From positions 1 to 56,310 of the forward strand of contig CAVOKN010000003.1 in assembly GCA_963696505.1 (NCBI GenBank): DNA of 56,310 nt, in the 5' to 3' direction. Below, one piece after another: positions 45,138 to 53,037 of this stretch (position 1 is its first letter; each line of letters opens with the position of its first letter). The notes beneath the pieces were generated by a model. It did no database searches. It was not told the DNA's origin and saw nothing but the letters and a program-made list of their open reading frames with translations. The DNA comes from CAVOKN01 sp963696505 (GTDB lineage Bacteria > Pseudomonadota > Gammaproteobacteria > Burkholderiales > Rhodocyclaceae). Made by a program: the position numbers and the translations under genes.

Positions 45138-46589
45138 GTGGCCAGCGTCAACACGGTTTCTCTGCGCACTGAGTTCGAAGGACTCAAGGGCCAGTTCGAG
45201 GCGCTGTGCGCCAGGGGCCGGATCTCGGCCGAGGGCCGCGCCCTCATCCAGGCCCTGCTGATGCTATTCGAGCTGCTGATGGCGGTGTTCATGGAAAAGA
45301 GCACGCCGAAGAACAGCCGCAACGCCAGTGTGCCCCCCTCGCGCACCCCCAAGGACGATGACACCGCCTCCCGGCCCGGCAGCCAGTCCAACGGCCCAGA
45401 GCCGCCCCTGGAGCGCGCCCGCCACACCCGCACGGTGGAGACCGTCGCCATCGCCCCCGTCACCACCTGTGCCCGCTGTGGCACCGATCTGACCGACACG
45501 CCCTGTCAGGCACACGAGCGGCGCACCCGCATCGACATCGTCTTCGAGAAGGTGGTGAGCCACGTCAACGCCGAGCTCAAGTCCTGCCCCCGCTGCCAGG
45601 CGCTCACCCAAGGCCGCTTCCCGGCGGATCTGTCCGGCCCGCTGCAGTACGGTACCGGAATCAAGGCCTTCGTCCTGCACCTGCTGATCGCCCAGATGGT
45701 GGCACTGAAGCGGGTGCAGCACACGCTGGCCACCCTCATCGAGCAGATCGTGTCCGAAGCGACCCTGCTCAAGTGGGTCCTGCAGCTGCATCACGCCCTG
45801 GCCGAGTGGGAGCGCACCGCCATCGACCAGCTCCTCGCCCAGCCCACCCTGCACGTGGATGAGACTTCCCTGCGGGTCGAGCGCAAGAACCACTGGGTCC
45901 ACGTTTGCTCGGGCGGGGACATCACCCTGAAATTCCTTCACCCCAAGCGCGGACTGGAAGCCATCACGGCGATCAACATCATCCCCCGCTATGGAGGCAG
46001 CCTCATCCACGACTGCTGGGCCTCCTACCTGTCCTACACCCACTGCGGCCATGGCCTGTGTGGCGCCCACCTGTTGCGCGAGCTCACCTTCGTCATCGAG
46101 TCCAACGGCTACCCGTGGGCGAAGAACCTTAAGCGCCTGCTGAAGCAGACGCGTACCAAGGTGGCTGAACGCGAGAGCAAGCATCTGACCGAGGTGGAGT
46201 ACAAGCGCCTGCGCAAGCGCTACCGCACCATCCTCGCCCAGGGCGCCAAGCAGCTCCCGCCGCTACCCCCGCGCAACAAGGGCAGCCGCGGCCGGGTGGC
46301 GAAATCCGACGCCCATAACCTCTGGCAGCGATTCAAGGACTATGAGGATGCTGTCCTGCTCTTTGCCAAGCTCCCCCACGTGCCGTTCACCAACAACCGC
46401 GCCGAGCGCGACCTGCGCATGAGCAAGGTCAAGCAGAAGGTCTCCGGCTGCTTCCGTACCCGTGAATATGCCGAGGCCTACTGCCGCATCTCCAGCTACC
46501 TCCAGACCATGGCCCACCGCGGCTATAACCCCCTCGTCGCCATCCAGATGGCCCTCTCCGGCCAGATCTACGCGCAGGGGCGCGAGTAG
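45138..46589 (+). CDS. tnpC: IS66-family transposase
   Basis: This is a 483-residue transposase starting at the GTG 45,138. It has an N-terminal coiled region, a zinc-finger domain (CARCGTDLTD, CPRCQALTQG), then the DDE core: HVDETSLRVERKNHWVHVCS (first Asp), LIHDCWASYLSYTHCGHGLC (second Asp), HLLRELTFVIE, and FTNNRAERDLRMSKVKQKVS (Glu). The C-terminal IS66_C domain (YCRISSYLQTMAHRGYNPLV) is present. It is intact and probably active. It ends 4 bases inside the right terminal repeat boundary. Confidence 0.95.
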   Translation: MASVNTVSLRTEFEGLKGQFEALCARGRISAEGRALIQALLMLFELLMAVFMEKSTPKNSRNASVPPSRTPKDDDTASRPGSQSNGPEPPLERARHTRTVETVAIAPVTTCARCGTDLTDTPCQAHERRTRIDIVFEKVVSHVNAELKSCPRCQALTQGRFPADLSGPLQYGTGIKAFVLHLLIAQMVALKRVQHTLATLIEQIVSEATLLKWVLQLHHALAEWERTAIDQLLAQPTLHVDETSLRVERKNHWVHVCSGGDITLKFLHPKRGLEAITAINIIPRYGGSLIHDCWASYLSYTHCGHGLCGAHLLRELTFVIESNGYPWAKNLKRLLKQTRTKVAERESKHLTEVEYKRLRKRYRTILAQGAKQLPPLPPRNKGSRGRVAKSDAHNLWQRFKDYEDAVLLFAKLPHVPFTNNRAERDLRMSKVKQKVSGCFRTREYAEAYCRISSYLQTMAHRGYNPLVAIQMALSGQIYAQGRE

Positions 46590-47411
46590 TTACTTGGCCG
46601 CAATCAAAGCGCTGCTCGATACGCTGGTGCTCAAGGGTTGCATCGTCACCCTGGACGCTCTGGGCTGCCAAACCGACGTTGCCCAGAAGATCGTCGCGCA
46701 AGGCGGTGATTACGTCTTGGCGGTAAAGGACAACCAGAAGAATCTGTCGCAGGCTGTCGTTGAGTTCTTCGATACCGCCACGGCGTTTGACTGGCGCAAC
46801 ATCGAAGTACAAAAACTCACCACGATCGAGAAAAATCATGGCCGGATCGAAACGCGCCGGGCGCTCTTCGTCCCCGATGTGTCGTGGATGGACAAGCCCA
46901 TGCGCGAGGACTGGAAGAAGCTTGCCGGCGTTGGCATGATCGAGTCCGAACAGCAGATCAAGGGCAAGGTGAGCGTGGAGCGGCGCTACTTTATCGTCAG
47001 CGCCGGGGTGAAAACGGTCGAGCAGTTCGCTGGCGCAGCGCGAGATCACTGGGGCGTTGAAGCCATGCACTGGGTGCTTGATGTGACCTTCCGCGAAGAC
47101 GACTGCCGCGTGCGCAAAGGCCACGCCGCCCGCAACCTCTCGGCCATCCGCAAGTTCGCCCTCTCGGCTTTGCGCACGGATACGCTTCATCCGACCATCA
47201 GCTTACGTCGCCGCCGCAAACTCGCCGACCGTCGCCCAAACTATCGCGCGGCCCTCCTCGGAATCAAGCTTCCCCAATGAAACCGGCTTCTGACTCATGA
47301 CGTCTATGTGTGCGATTGCCGTGACACTCGGATGTCCAGATCCGTCACCAACAGATTCGTATGCGGTCGGCTGTTCGGCGGCTTTGTCGAAGCGGTGCGT
47401 GCCAACTCATA

Positions 47412-47439
47412 GCCGTTATGGATAGCTGTTCATAACGGC
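47412..47439. repeat. Perfect inverted repeat GCCGTTATG / CATAACGGC
   Basis: A 9-bp stem with a 10-base loop lies between the ISAs1 and the next element, in an otherwise gene-free stretch (47,334-47,465). It may be a cassette-site remnant or a terminator-like hairpin; the GTTATG/CATAAC core resembles attC core words. Confidence 0.4.
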
Positions 47440-47465
47440 CAGGAGCAGCCCCTCGTGGCATCCTG

Positions 47466-49862
47466 CCACTGCAGACTTCCTGATCTAGGAACACAAGCAC
47501 AGGCGATTTCAGGAATTTGATTTAGCACTTGTATTGGCCATTTGATCTCTGTCTGGGTGTATGGTTGGTGCCTGCGTTTTCCCGCGAGCCCGCCATGTTC
47601 AGACAATCGCTCATTCCCGGTTTCCCCGATGGTGCGCAACGAATTGGCCAGTCCCTGAGCATTCTCGAACGAGACGGCCAGGTGATCTATTTCGTTGGCG
47701 GGGACAACTACTTCTCACACCCAAAAGCTGACATCAAGAGCCGGCGCTTTGTGTTGGCCAGCTTGATGGAGAACGGCCACGTGCGGGCTGTTGATCTCCA
47801 AGGCCCGCCCTTGCTCTTGCCTCATCGCACGTTAATGAACTGGACCGCCCAGTATCGCAAGGCGGGGTCGGCCTCGTTCTTTCGCAATCCGCCTGTTGCC
47901 AAGCCGTCGGTCATGAGCGCGCAGCTCAGCGCGCAGTGCGCCAAGCTTCTGTCCGAGGGGCTTCGGCCTTCCGTGGTGGCCAGGCAAGTGGGCATCAATG
48001 AATCCACGCTGCGCAAGGCGCTCAAACGCCAGGCGATACCGGAGTTGCCCAAGGCAGCTGAGTGCGCCGAGCCCGAAGGCGGCGAGTCTGCCGGCAGCAC
48101 CAAGTCCGAACGCAGCCGCGACGACGCACAGGCGGCGCTGGGCATGGGCGTGGCCTGCACGCGCGCTGACGACAGGATTGCCGCAGCGGTGGGTCTGTCG
48201 CAATGTGCGACCACGCGATTCGAGCCGGGCCAGGACGTGCAGATGGCCGGCGTGCTCGCCGGGCTGCCGGCGCTGTGCGCCAATGGCTTGCTGAGCGGAC
48301 TGGGACGCCACCTGAGGCTGCCGAAAGGATTCTATAGCGCCTTGCACATTCTGCTGACCCTTGGCTTCATGGCCCTGGGACGGATTCGTCGGCCCGAAGG
48401 GCTGCGCCACATCCCGCCGGGCGAATTCGGCAAAGTCATCGGCATTGATCGCGTCCCGGAAGTACGCACCTTGCGAGAAAAGATCAGCCTGATGGCGAGC
48501 ACGGGGAATCCGGGTGCCTGGATGAAGGAACTGAGTAAAAGCTGGATGGCAAGTGACCCCGAGGAAGCCGGGTATCTGTATGTCGATGCCCACATCCGTG
48601 TCTATCACGGGGCTGAGGCGAACCTGCCGCGCCGCTACGTCTCGCGCCAGAAATTGTGCTTGCGCGGCACGTCCGACTACTGGGTTAACGATGCCGTGGG
48701 GCGGCCCTTCTTCGTGGTCTCCAAGGCCGTCACCGAAGGTCTGGCGGACACCCTGCTCAAGGACATCGTGCCGGAACTGCTGAACAGTGTTCCCCAGCAA
48801 CCCAGCCGTGACGAACTCAGTGCCGATCCGCAACTGCATCGCTTTGTCATCGTCTTCGACCGCGAAGGCGCAACGCACAGTCTGTTCTCGGCGCTGTGGA
48901 AACACCGTATTGGCGCCATCACCTATCGCAAGAACGTCAAGGATGCCTGGCCTGAAGCTGAATTTGCCGAGCAGGAGGTGCCCATTCCGGGCGGCGGCAG
49001 CGCGCGCATGAAACTCGCCCTGCGCGAAACCCTGCTCAGCAGCGGCAAAGATTCGCTGCCGGTGAGCGAAGTGCGGCGGCTGGCGCCAACGGGGCATCAA
49101 ACTGCCGTCATCACCAGCGCCAGGCATCTGGGCAGCATGGTGATTGGCGGGCGAATGTTCTCCCGGTGGTGCCAGGAAAACTTTTTCGCCTACATGATGC
49201 AACATTATGATATCGATGGACTTATCGAGCATGGCGCAGAAAGCCTTCCTGGCACCGTCGTGGTCGTCAATCCGGCACGGCGAGCGCTGGAGAAAAAGAT
49301 CGCAAGCGCACGCTCCATCGAACGCAAGCTCCAGGCGGAATGGGCAAAACTAGGTCTCGCCAACGGTGCCGACGTGCAGAAAAAGGCCGAGGCGACCGAA
49401 GCGATTCAGGTGCATCAGGCGCAACTGGCGCAACTGCGTGAGCAGCGCAAGACGACACCCAAGAAAGTACCGATCAGCAGCCTGCCGCAGGCCGAGCGGC
49501 CCACACAGTTATTGCCGCTGAACAAGATGCTGTCGGACACCGTGAAAATGATCGCTTATCGTGCAGAGACAGCCCTGGTCGGTCTATTGAAACAGCATCT
49601 GACGAAAGAGGACGAAGCTCGCGCGCTGATCCGCGAACTCTTCGTTTCATCCGCAGACATCGCGCCGGACGATGTTGCCAAAACCCTGACCATCCGGATC
49701 CACCGAATGGCCAACCCGGCTCATGACAAAGCCATTGCCGCCCTGCTAGAGGAAATCACGCAACAAGAATTCCAACACCCTGAGACCGGCGCCAAAATGA
49801 TCTTCGCTTTGGTGTAAAAAGTGCAAGCCCAGTTTCCGCCGAGATCAGGAAATCTGCAGTGG
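47466..49862 (+). mobile_element. Insertion element with a 740-residue transposase-like gene
   Basis: The terminal inverted repeats are CCACTGCAGACTTCCTGATCT at 47,466-47,486 and, inverted, CCACTGCAGATTTCCTGATCT at 49,842-49,862 (20 of 21 identical). They bracket a single large gene. I find no target duplication. The right end lies directly beside an attC-like sequence of the integron array. The IS family is not assigned. Confidence 0.8.
47595..49817 (+). CDS. Large putative DDE transposase (740 residues)
   Basis: The start at 47,595 (MFRQSLIPGFPDGAQRIGQS) is chosen; no strong ribosome binding site is seen. An HTH lies near residues 120-165 (LSEGLRPSVVARQVGINEST). The middle part has a plausible RNase-H-like core: YLYVDAHIRVYHGAEAN, LCLRGTSDYWVNDAVGRPFF, RFVIVFDREGATHSLFSALW and WCQENFFAYMMQHYDIDGLI (candidate Asp, Asp and Glu). 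The C-terminal 150 residues are helical and charged. Proteins of this type are, to my knowledge, annotated only as putative transposase. The flanking inverted repeats support a mobile-element role. Confidence 0.75.
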   Translation: MFRQSLIPGFPDGAQRIGQSLSILERDGQVIYFVGGDNYFSHPKADIKSRRFVLASLMENGHVRAVDLQGPPLLLPHRTLMNWTAQYRKAGSASFFRNPPVAKPSVMSAQLSAQCAKLLSEGLRPSVVARQVGINESTLRKALKRQAIPELPKAAECAEPEGGESAGSTKSERSRDDAQAALGMGVACTRADDRIAAAVGLSQCATTRFEPGQDVQMAGVLAGLPALCANGLLSGLGRHLRLPKGFYSALHILLTLGFMALGRIRRPEGLRHIPPGEFGKVIGIDRVPEVRTLREKISLMASTGNPGAWMKELSKSWMASDPEEAGYLYVDAHIRVYHGAEANLPRRYVSRQKLCLRGTSDYWVNDAVGRPFFVVSKAVTEGLADTLLKDIVPELLNSVPQQPSRDELSADPQLHRFVIVFDREGATHSLFSALWKHRIGAITYRKNVKDAWPEAEFAEQEVPIPGGGSARMKLALRETLLSSGKDSLPVSEVRRLAPTGHQTAVITSARHLGSMVIGGRMFSRWCQENFFAYMMQHYDIDGLIEHGAESLPGTVVVVNPARRALEKKIASARSIERKLQAEWAKLGLANGADVQKKAEATEAIQVHQAQLAQLREQRKTTPKKVPISSLPQAERPTQLLPLNKMLSDTVKMIAYRAETALVGLLKQHLTKEDEARALIRELFVSSADIAPDDVAKTLTIRIHRMANPAHDKAIAALLEEITQQEFQHPETGAKMIFALV

Positions 49863-49936
49863 GATCAACAGCAGCCGCTGAAGCGATTTCTCGCTGGGTG
49901 GAACCTGCCTGGACCGTGTAAACCGTTGCGTTAGGT
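49863..49936 (-). other. Degenerate attC-like site at the end of the array
   Basis: In minus orientation it runs from ACCTAAC (matching the RYYYAAC core, 49,936-49,930) to GTTGATC (49,869-49,863, imperfect GTTRRRY core). GCA/TGC pairs and an inner AGCGA/TCGCT hairpin are present. It starts 25 bases after the stop of the minus-strand gene. The neighbouring insertion element abuts it exactly. Confidence 0.4.
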
Positions 49937-49961
49937 ATGCGCTGCAATCATGGATCCGTGC

Positions 49962-50726
49962 TTAGAGCTTTGCCAGGGGACAGTGGATCACGTTGCCGTC
50001 TACACCGAGCAGGTGGAGCGCATGCGGATGCGGGCCGCTCACCTCGCCCGCGAGCAAGGCACGACCGGTGAGCGATAGTAACGGATTGAGCTCGATCAGT
50101 TCCGCGCGTGCGCCCGTCGCGTGGGGAATCCATACATCGGCCACGACATCGGCAAGGTGTACCGCGGCCTTGAGCACCTGGGCCATGTCATTCACACGAG
50201 CAGCGACAGCATCGGCGCGCACTAATAGGTCAGGATACACCTGGCGATGATGGTACTGGCTGGCAGCAGCGAGGGTGCGACTCTGTAGCACGAGCCTGAA
50301 CTCCTGATCGGGTTCGATCTGCCGCCACTGGCGGGCAAAGAGCCACACCGGTCTGCCGGCCAGTCAACATCGGCGTGCCATGCGTGCGGCGCGGTCACCG
50401 GGGGCGCCCAGCAGGCTTAGCGCCCCCCCTACGCTTCGCACCCGCTGTGGGGGACGGTCGGCGGTTACGAAGCTGCGTCCACCCAAGCGCAGGAACACCC
50501 CATCATCGAAGGCTTCCAGCGTCGTTTGCAGCCAGTGGACGAGCTTGTCCGAAAACCGGCCTGGTTCGACGCTGGCGAACCTCCCTTCGCTTGCTGCAAT
50601 AAGTTTGCCGTCCGCGTCCGGCAGCGCAAAGGCCAAATGTGGCATGGACAATGCACATACAGGCGGTGGCCAGTTCTCTATGAAGGTTCCGTAGAACGGA
50701 CCAGCCGACAGCGGAGAGTGTTTCAT
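49962..50726 (-). pseudogene. ATP-grasp/D123-like protein with in-frame TGA
   Basis: From ATG 50,726 (MKHSPLSAGPFYGTFIENWP) the frame runs to a TGA at 50,364 and then continues in the same frame to 49,962. The second half contains PVWLFARQWRQIEPDQEFRL, AASQYHHRQVYPDL and ELIELNPLLSLTGRALLAGE. These resemble the nucleotide/metal-binding part of the cell-division-cycle-123 (D123) ATP-grasp family (my tentative call). The premature stop could be a real nonsense mutation or a base error. It is 22 bases downstream of the SUKH gene and likely cotranscribed with the toxin module. Confidence 0.55.
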
Positions 50727-50748
50727 AGCATCGCGATCGCTACCCCAC

Positions 50749-51300
50749 TCAGGGCAGCTGGACTTTCCGCGCGACCTCGCCTTCGCGGCCGAAACTCGCC
50801 CAGAAGGACGAGTACACCTCGGCGGAATCGTGCAGCAGGTCCAGGAACGCCGTGAACGAAGGTGCGACATAAACGATGGTGGTATTGCCCCCTTCGCCCC
50901 AGATGTTGAAGGTGTCCCGCACCCAAGCCTCGATCTGGCCATGACGGTCCGCGCTGATGTTGAGCGTGATCGCCAGCTCGCTATCAGTCGTTCCGATGGC
51001 GATCCGTCCCAGCGGGATGTTCCTCAGCGCCGGTTCGATGCCGAACTGGCTGCGCCTATTGATCTCCCTGAGCTCGTACAGGTAGTTGAGGGCGTGCACG
51101 CTCTCCAGGAAGTCCGAGTGCGGCACCTGCAGATCGAAAGCGAAGGGTCGCAGGCTGCCGCCATTGCACTTCAGCAGGAAGGAGCGATAGTCCTCCGGAA
51201 GTCGCCCACCCGCAGCGGTTTCGAGCGACGCTACCGCTGCGGCATCGGCGAGCGCGCCTGACTGGAAGGGGCGATAGACATGCTCGAACATTCTTGGCAT
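50749..51300 (-). CDS. SUKH (SMI1/KNR4) family immunity protein
   Basis: This is a 183-residue protein of the SUKH superfamily. The signature is seen near residue 25: ASLETAAGGRLPEDYRSFLL followed by KCNGGSLRPFAFD. Later strands include PLGRIAIGTTDSELAITLN. SUKH proteins are the most common immunity proteins of bacterial polymorphic nuclease toxins. Its ATG overlaps the stop of the WHH toxin by one base (TGATG), the typical toxin-immunity order and coupling. It probably neutralises that nuclease. Confidence 0.88.
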   Translation of the reverse strand: MPRMFEHVYRPFQSGALADAAAVASLETAAGGRLPEDYRSFLLKCNGGSLRPFAFDLQVPHSDFLESVHALNYLYELREINRRSQFGIEPALRNIPLGRIAIGTTDSELAITLNISADRHGQIEAWVRDTFNIWGEGGNTTIVYVAPSFTAFLDLLHDSAEVYSSFWASFGREGEVARKVQLP

Positions 51301-52247
51301 CAGAACTCCTCCTTGCTGGTCAGCGAAGCCCCGCCGGCGTGGCCGGAGCCATTAGAGCCGCCGTGCACGTATTCGGGCACGAGTTGCATGGTCACGCCGT
51401 CTTCCTTGTGGTGCCAAGTGAGCGGTGATCCGAGCGCCTTTTCGAGCTCCGCCTTGGTCTTGCCCGTAGCCGCCTTCAGCGCTTCGTCGGCCGCAGCGTA
51501 GTCCGTGGTGTGGTTGCCCGCCTGGATGATCTCCACCTCGGCCTTCTTCCCCGCGCCTGCCGGAACCACGACGTCACCGAAGTCCGGAAATCCATCCTTG
51601 TAGGGGATGCCGTCGATCTTCTTGCCGCTCGGGTTCAGCTTCTTGTTGCTGCTGAAGTCGGCCAGTTCCTGCCCGAGATCGGAATCGGGATCGGGCTTGT
51701 AGATCCCGTCGCCGCGGTGGCCATCGACCCACGCGCCCTTGCCCGGGCCTCCGACCGGCGTCTTCTCATAGTGCTTGCCAATCAGCGATGCGGCCTTATC
51801 TTTGCACTCTTGGGTGGAGCAGTTCGCGATGGCCTTGTCGAATTTCTTCCGGCCCTCGGTGACGATGTCATTCCAGTACTTCTTCGCAGCGGCCCGCCGG
51901 CCGTTGATGGCGTTGGCCAGGTGACGAGTGACCTTCGCCTTGGCCACATCGATGGCCGCCTCGATCTGCTTGCCGCGTTTGCCGAGCTTACCTGCCTTGG
52001 CAGCATCGCCCGCTATCGGGATCAGGCCGATGGCGTCGAACACCGCACCGCCAAAATCCCGCTTGAAGAGCGACTTGCCGAGGCTCACCAAGTCGGCGGC
52101 CGTCCCCCAGGGCGGCGGCGCCCAACCCGCGGCGGCCAGCGCACCGTCGGCGGCTAGTTCCGCGTAGGTCAACTCCAGCGCATCGAGATCGTCCTTGGCC
52201 TTACGAAAATCTGCCTGCGAGGTATTTGACTCCAGTTGGGAGGTCAT
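51300..52247 (-). CDS. Polymorphic toxin with C-terminal WHH nuclease domain
   Basis: This is a 315-residue protein. The N-terminal part (residues 1-60) is helical. A pre-toxin-like hydrophobic segment (VFDAIGLIPIAGDAAKAGKL) follows, then a Lys-rich linker. The C-terminal 50 residues are the toxin: LTWHHKEDGVTMQLVPEYVH...GHAGG, the WHH motif of HNH/endonuclease-VII-fold nucleases. There is no signal peptide, PAAR, VgrG or Rhs region in this ORF, so the secretion route (type VI is likely) is not shown. ATG at 52,247 overlaps the upstream gene stop by 4 bases; the SUKH gene follows directly. Confidence 0.87.
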   Translation of the reverse strand: MTSQLESNTSQADFRKAKDDLDALELTYAELAADGALAAAGWAPPPWGTAADLVSLGKSLFKRDFGGAVFDAIGLIPIAGDAAKAGKLGKRGKQIEAAIDVAKAKVTRHLANAINGRRAAAKKYWNDIVTEGRKKFDKAIANCSTQECKDKAASLIGKHYEKTPVGGPGKGAWVDGHRGDGIYKPDPDSDLGQELADFSSNKKLNPSGKKIDGIPYKDGFPDFGDVVVPAGAGKKAEVEIIQAGNHTTDYAAADEALKAATGKTKAELEKALGSPLTWHHKEDGVTMQLVPEYVHGGSNGSGHAGGASLTSKEEF

Positions 52248-52654
52248 GGACCCTCCTCGTCGTCGAACGGGCTGGCGAACAGCAGCCAGTCCTGCCCCTT
52301 CATGATTGCCTCGGCGGCCTGGTCCGGCGTTACCTTGGTGTAGAAGCGGTCGATGCGGGACGGGCCATCGGCTGCATGGTCTAACGCGATCTGCCGGTAC
52401 CCGGGGAACGTGAAAAAGTTCGCAGCCACCCGCCACATTAGGGCGGCGAAGTGCGCGTGGCTATACGGATCAGTGAACCCGAGATGCGTCGCTATGCGGC
52501 GTGCCCGGACGGCGGCTGCGACCCGCTTCTCGCGGGGAAACGCTGCGTGGAACTCCGGCAGGTTCTCCTCCATGAACTTGGTGGCGAACCACTGTGCGAA
52601 GCCATCTTCCGTTGCGATGCGCGACATCAACTGCGCTTGTGTGACTTGCAACAC
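52244..52654 (-). CDS. Conserved protein coupled upstream of the WHH toxin
   Basis: This is a 136-residue soluble protein (MLQVTQAQLMSRIATEDGFA, MEENLPEFHAAFPREKRVAA, ALMWRVAANFFTFPGYRQIA). I recall similar small proteins next to type VI effector genes, but no domain name is certain. Its 3' end overlaps the toxin start by 4 bases (ATGA), so it may be a chaperone or adaptor for the toxin (inference). Confidence 0.65.
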   Translation of the reverse strand: MLQVTQAQLMSRIATEDGFAQWFATKFMEENLPEFHAAFPREKRVAAAVRARRIATHLGFTDPYSHAHFAALMWRVAANFFTFPGYRQIALDHAADGPSRIDRFYTKVTPDQAAEAIMKGQDWLLFASPFDDEEGP

Positions 52655-52955
52655 CGCTGTCCCCTATCGGTTAGTCCTAGAGCATATTCTGGATCAAATC
52701 GCAACTGCGCGCCACCTTCCGATTCGGGAAGACGGCATGCAGTCCCACTCAACGGTTGTACGGACCGGAGGCACAGGGCAACACCACAGTTCGGCAGCGA
52801 CCTGTTTCGGCGCCGCACCAAGGCGGCGCGGGATTCTTCTCCGCCCGCAGCCCAGTCCGTCCGATTTCCCCGTCCTGGGCATCCAGCGCCGGAGTATCCA
52901 GCCCCATCCCTACCAGAACGCGCGCCAAGACACGCGCCGTCCCTGAAGCAAGCTC
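52655..52955 (-). other. Gap between toxin operon and attC, with weak cassette ORF
   Basis: A minus-strand frame 52,964-52,749 (TTG start inside the attC core, 71 residues, ELASGTARVLARVLVGMGLD) could be a small cassette gene but has no recognised family. The promoter of the toxin operon is expected at about 52,670-52,700, where the sequence is A/T-richer. Confidence 0.3.
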
Positions 52956-53018
52956 GTCCAACAAACGGTCCAGATCGTGGCTCGCTCGGCGAGCACGATC
53001 TAACCTTAGTCGTTATGC
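52956..53018 (-). other. Integron attC site (HEPN cassette)
   Basis: Minus orientation: core GCATAAC (53,018-53,012) to core GTTGGAC (52,962-52,956), 63 bp. The inner hairpin GATCGTG...CACGATC is strong. It starts 19 bases after the HEPN-like gene stop. The first core is imperfect. Confidence 0.6.
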
Positions 53019-53037
53019 AGCGCGTTCATATGTGAAG

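Larger units (their letters stand above)
44334..46593 (+). mobile_element. IS66-family (ISBst12-like) element carrying a DNA methyltransferase
   Basis: The element is 2,260 bases. Terminal repeats are GTAACTACTCGCCCCCC at the left and, inverted, GTAACTACTCGCGCCCC at the right. The 8-bp target duplication TTGGCCGC lies at 44,326-44,333 and 46,594-46,601, the size expected for IS66. It holds only two genes: a Dam-type methyltransferase and an IS66 transposase. The usual small IS66 genes tnpA and tnpB are absent, as in the ISBst12 subgroup. Confidence 0.93.
43855..47280 (+). pseudogene. ISAs1-family transposase, interrupted by IS66-type insertion
   Basis: The N-terminal half (MASTLDISRETQMTLLEAFA, DLKEMIVMAICAVLCGADSW, VVAFDGKTVRGSKDGAN with the first catalytic Asp) runs to GNELAA at 44,333. 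The C-terminal half resumes at 46,602 with IKALLDTLVLKGCIVTLDAL (second Asp), YVLAVKDNQKNLSQAVVEFF and HWGVEAMHWVLDVTFREDD (Glu region) and ends at 47,280. Removing the insertion and one copy of the 8-base duplication rejoins GGCAATGAATTGGCCGCAATC in frame, giving one intact ORF of about 385 residues. The insertion is therefore recent. Confidence 0.93.
43754..47333 (+). mobile_element. ISAs1-family element with 10-bp target duplication, broken by nested IS66-type element
   Basis: The element spans 43,764-47,323. Its perfect 12-bp terminal repeats are CACGGCAATCGC at 43,764-43,775 and GCGATTGCCGTG at 47,312-47,323. They are flanked by the 10-bp target duplication ACACTCGGAT at 43,754-43,763 and 47,324-47,333. 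Without the nested IS66-type element (2,260 bases plus an 8-base duplication) the ISAs1 element would be 1,292 bases, the normal size. Confidence 0.92.

Noticed and set aside
50364..50366. TGA as selenocysteine codon
   Set aside because: No SECIS-like hairpin directly after the TGA, and the family has no known selenoprotein; a nonsense mutation or base error is preferred.
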